Below, in pieces: positions 62,101 to 64,000 of a stretch of 64,000 bases of DNA. A program made the translations under genes and the position numbers. Under the pieces are notes generated by a model, which was not told the origin of the DNA, ran no database searches, and saw only the letters and a program-made list of their open reading frames with translations. How positions within the stretch are numbered: the first letter of the stretch is position 1; every line of letters starts with the position of its first letter. The stretch covers positions 3,071,501 to 3,135,500 of the forward strand of contig NC_092612.1 in NCBI RefSeq assembly GCF_047663525.1. The letters run 5' to 3'. The DNA comes from Anas platyrhynchos (lineage: Eukaryota; Chordata; Aves; Anseriformes; Anatidae).

Positions 62101-62176
62101 CGGTCCCGACCCCGGTCCCGACCCCGATCCCGATCCCGATCCCGATCCCGATCCCGATCCCGGTCCCGGTCCCGGC
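62101..62176. repeat. (CCCGAT)n / (CCCGGT)n tandem hexamers
   Basis: About a dozen hexamers: CCCGAT units in the centre flanked by CCCGGT or CCCGAC variants, about 50 bases before the first FDPS CCAAT box. Confidence 0.85.
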
Positions 62177-62533
62177 CCCGCCCCCGCGCTGCCGCCGCGC
62201 CCTCGCTCCATTCCCCCCCTCCACCAATCAGGCGTCTCGGTGCCGCCCCCCCCGCTCTCCTATTGGCCGAGCCTCCTTGGTTCCATCTTCATGCGATGGA
62301 GCGGGCCAATGAATGCAGGCGCCAGGTGCAGCCGCCCGCTGGCTCCTCCCCTTCCTCGCGGGGCATGCCGGGAGTTGTAGTCCTCCCGCCGCGCGGCTCG
62401 CGGCGCTCCCCCCGGCTCAGGACTACGCGCCCCGGCGAACCCCGCGCCCGGCGCCGGGGCGGGGCCGTCCCCGGAGGTCGCGGGGGCGAGCGCGGAGGAG
62501 CGGGGCCGGGGGGTCCGGTGCGGGCAGGGCGCG

Positions 62534-64000
62534 ATGAGCGGGGACGGAGCGCGGCGGGCGGCGGGCGCCGAGCGGGAGGAGTTCGTGGGCTTCTTCCCAC
62601 AGGTGGTCCGGGACCTCACCGGGGATGGGCTCGGGCACCCCGAGGTGGGCGACGCCGTGGCCCGGCTGAAGGAGGTGAGGACGGGGGGGGCCCGGGGGGG
62701 GGCCCGGTGAGGTCCCGGGGTGGGTCCCGGTAAGGCCCGGCCGGGGGGCCCGGAGGGGGTCCCGGGGGGGTCCCGGTTGGGTCCTGGGGAGGTCCCGGTG
62801 GGGGTCCCGGGGGGTTCCAGTGAGGCCGGCGTGGGTCCCGGTGAGGTCCCGGTTCGGGTGCCCGGGGGGGGTCCCGGTTTGGTCCCGGGGGGATCCCGGT
62901 GGGAGGGGGTCCCGGTGGTGGGGAGGCCGGGGGCTGCCCACTCACCTCTCCCCGCAGGTGCTGGAGTACAACGCGCCGGGCGGGAAGTACAACCGGGGGC
63001 TGACGGTGCTCGCAGCCTTCCGGGAGCTGGCGGGCCCCCAGCAGCAGGACCCCGAGAGCCTCCGCTGCGCCCTGGCCGTCGGCTGGTGCATCGAGCTGGT
63101 GAGAGCCGGGCACGGGGCCGCACCACATCCCCTGCCTCTGAGAGCCCCCGTCCCGCAGCTGCCCCCTAACCCAGCCTTTTGCAGTTCCAGGCCTTTTTCC
63201 TGGTGGCCGACGACATCATGGACCAGTCCCTGACGCGCCGGGGGCAGCTTTGCTGGTACAAGAAGGTGAGAGCGGCCGCGGAGCTGGGACATCGCTGCCT
63301 GCTGGGGGGCCGCGGGGGTGCCGTGATGTTGGGTGTGCTGCAACCCAGCCCCTTCTTGTCCTCCTGGTGCAGGAGGGAATTGGGTTGGATGCGATCAATG
63401 ATGCCTTCCTCCTCGAGTCATCCGTCTACAGGATGCTGAAGAAGTACTGTGGGGAGCGCCCGTACTACCTGCACTTGCTGGAGCTCTTCCTGCAGGTGAG
63501 GCTGCCCCCCACGTCTCCTTCCATGGACCCATCTCGGGACTAGTTCCAGTCCTGTTTGATGGTGCGTGGATCTTAGTCTGCTCTCTGAGTCCTTGGGCAT
63601 CCCACCAAAAATGCACCCTACTTCAGCCTTGGCAAGGAGCTAAAACGGGGCTGAACTTCGGGGTTTTTACTGTGCTGTTCGGACTTTCCTGGGGACCGTG
63701 TGAATAAATCCTTAAATGTTTCCTCTTCAGACTGCCTACCAAACTGAGCTGGGGCAGATGCTGGACCTCATCACTGCTCCTGTCACCCAGGTGGATTTGA
63801 ATCGCTTCAGTGAGCAAAGGTGAAGGAATTGGAGGGGACAGATGCCAGCCCAATGCTGGCTGTGTGGCTCTGCTGGTGTCCCTTCTGGACTGTGAAGCAG
63901 ACAACCAGCTTGCTAAAATTCTGCTGTCATCTGTCAGACCAAAGTCCAGACCAAATCTTTGTCGGCTGTCAGAACTTGGAGGTGGTTTAGAGGGTGATGC
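62534..64000 (+). CDS. FDPS: Farnesyl diphosphate synthase (first five exons; 3' part beyond window)
   Basis: Trans-prenyltransferase of the mevalonate pathway; it condenses isopentenyl diphosphate with dimethylallyl and geranyl diphosphate to give farnesyl diphosphate. Exons: 62534-62674, 62958-63098, 63185-63265, 63373-63495, 63731-63819; the last ends one codon-part short of the next exon, outside the window. About 190 residues are seen: [31 protein letters not shown], the first Asp-rich motif DDIMDQ (magnesium and substrate binding, exon 3), [22 protein letters not shown], and [13 protein letters not shown]. The second Asp-rich motif is beyond the window. The start is the first ATG in frame in exon 1, giving a short N-terminus ([12 protein letters not shown]) unlike the longer chicken one I recall, so alternative upstream exons are possible. 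From 63820 to 64000 is intron. Confidence 0.95.
62690..62920. repeat. GGTCCCGG-type degenerate minisatellite in FDPS intron 1
   Basis: Most of FDPS intron 1 consists of imperfect repeats of GGTCCCGG with variable G runs and GGTGAGG insertions. It is G-rich on the transcribed sense strand and could form quadruplexes. Confidence 0.7.

Larger units (their letters stand above)
61272..62533. promoter_or_regulatory. FDPS: HCN3-FDPS interval: FDPS promoter with CCAAT boxes and ZNF143-type site
   Basis: No gene seen between HCN3 and FDPS. Three CCAAT boxes lie at 62224-62228 (plus), 62262-62266 (minus) and 62306-62310 (plus), about 35-40 bases apart. A ZNF143/SBS-type site (ACTACAACTCCCGGCATGC on the minus strand) lies at 62363-62381, 150 bases before the start codon. 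NF-Y and SREBP sites are established at mammalian FDPS. No clear SRE was found by eye. Two short tandem repeats are listed separately. Confidence 0.6.

Noticed and set aside
61810-62176. Hexamer and heptamer arrays as telomeric or CRISPR repeats
   Set aside because: Units are CCCGAT and GGCACCG, not TTAGGG, with no spacers. They are ordinary GC-rich tandem repeats.

Overview
The window looks like an avian, gene-dense, GC-rich segment of microchromosome type. The evidence is short introns, many CpG-rich promoter stretches, very few interspersed repeats, one recognisable avian-style CR1 tail (about 3918-4036), and an FDPS protein closest to what I recall of the chicken enzyme. The gene order THBS3 - MTX1 - GBA - FAM189B/ENTREP3 - SCAMP3 - CLK2 - HCN3 - FDPS is the conserved block known from human 1q22. 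From general knowledge, its chicken counterpart lies on microchromosome 25. The species cannot be named from sequence alone.

Layout. THBS3 (minus, 3' end cut off by the window start, 21 coding exons) and MTX1 (plus, 8 exons) are divergent across a 1.6 kb CpG-rich interval holding a TTTTA microsatellite. MTX1 converges on a tandem array of three glucocerebrosidase genes, all on the minus strand: paralogue A (13997-16543), B (19693-23029) and C (26961-29669). Each has ten coding exons in the same places, an open frame of 522-524 codons, intact splice sites and both catalytic glutamates. FAM189B (12 coding exons), SCAMP3 (9) and CLK2 (12) follow, all minus. HCN3 (plus, 8 exons) is divergent from CLK2 and is followed directly by FDPS (plus, first five exons, cut off by the window end). 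PKLR, which lies between HCN3 and FDPS in human, is not in the 1.3 kb interval here.

The main discovery candidate is the glucocerebrosidase array. In human this locus has one gene and one pseudogene; here three copies look coding-competent and have diverged unequally. Copy C keeps the human-like active-site loops and has a CLEAR-type E-box upstream. Copy B has a rewritten active-site rim. Copy A has lost the first glycosylation sequon. Signal-peptide exons, exon 3, the intervening intron and 5' flanks of B and C are nearly identical while other exons differ strongly, which points to gene conversion or partial re-duplication.

The genes are ordinary vertebrate loci, not an operon: lysosomal lipid hydrolysis (GBA), endosomal membrane trafficking (SCAMP3, ENTREP3), mitochondrial import (MTX1), matrix (THBS3), splicing kinase (CLK2), pacemaker channel (HCN3) and isoprenoid synthesis (FDPS). 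Regulatory candidates include paired RFX X-boxes and three CACGTG boxes at SCAMP3, ZNF143-type sites at FAM189B and FDPS, and three CCAAT boxes at FDPS. Exon boundaries were placed by reading splice sites, frame continuity and remembered family sequences; no alignment was run.
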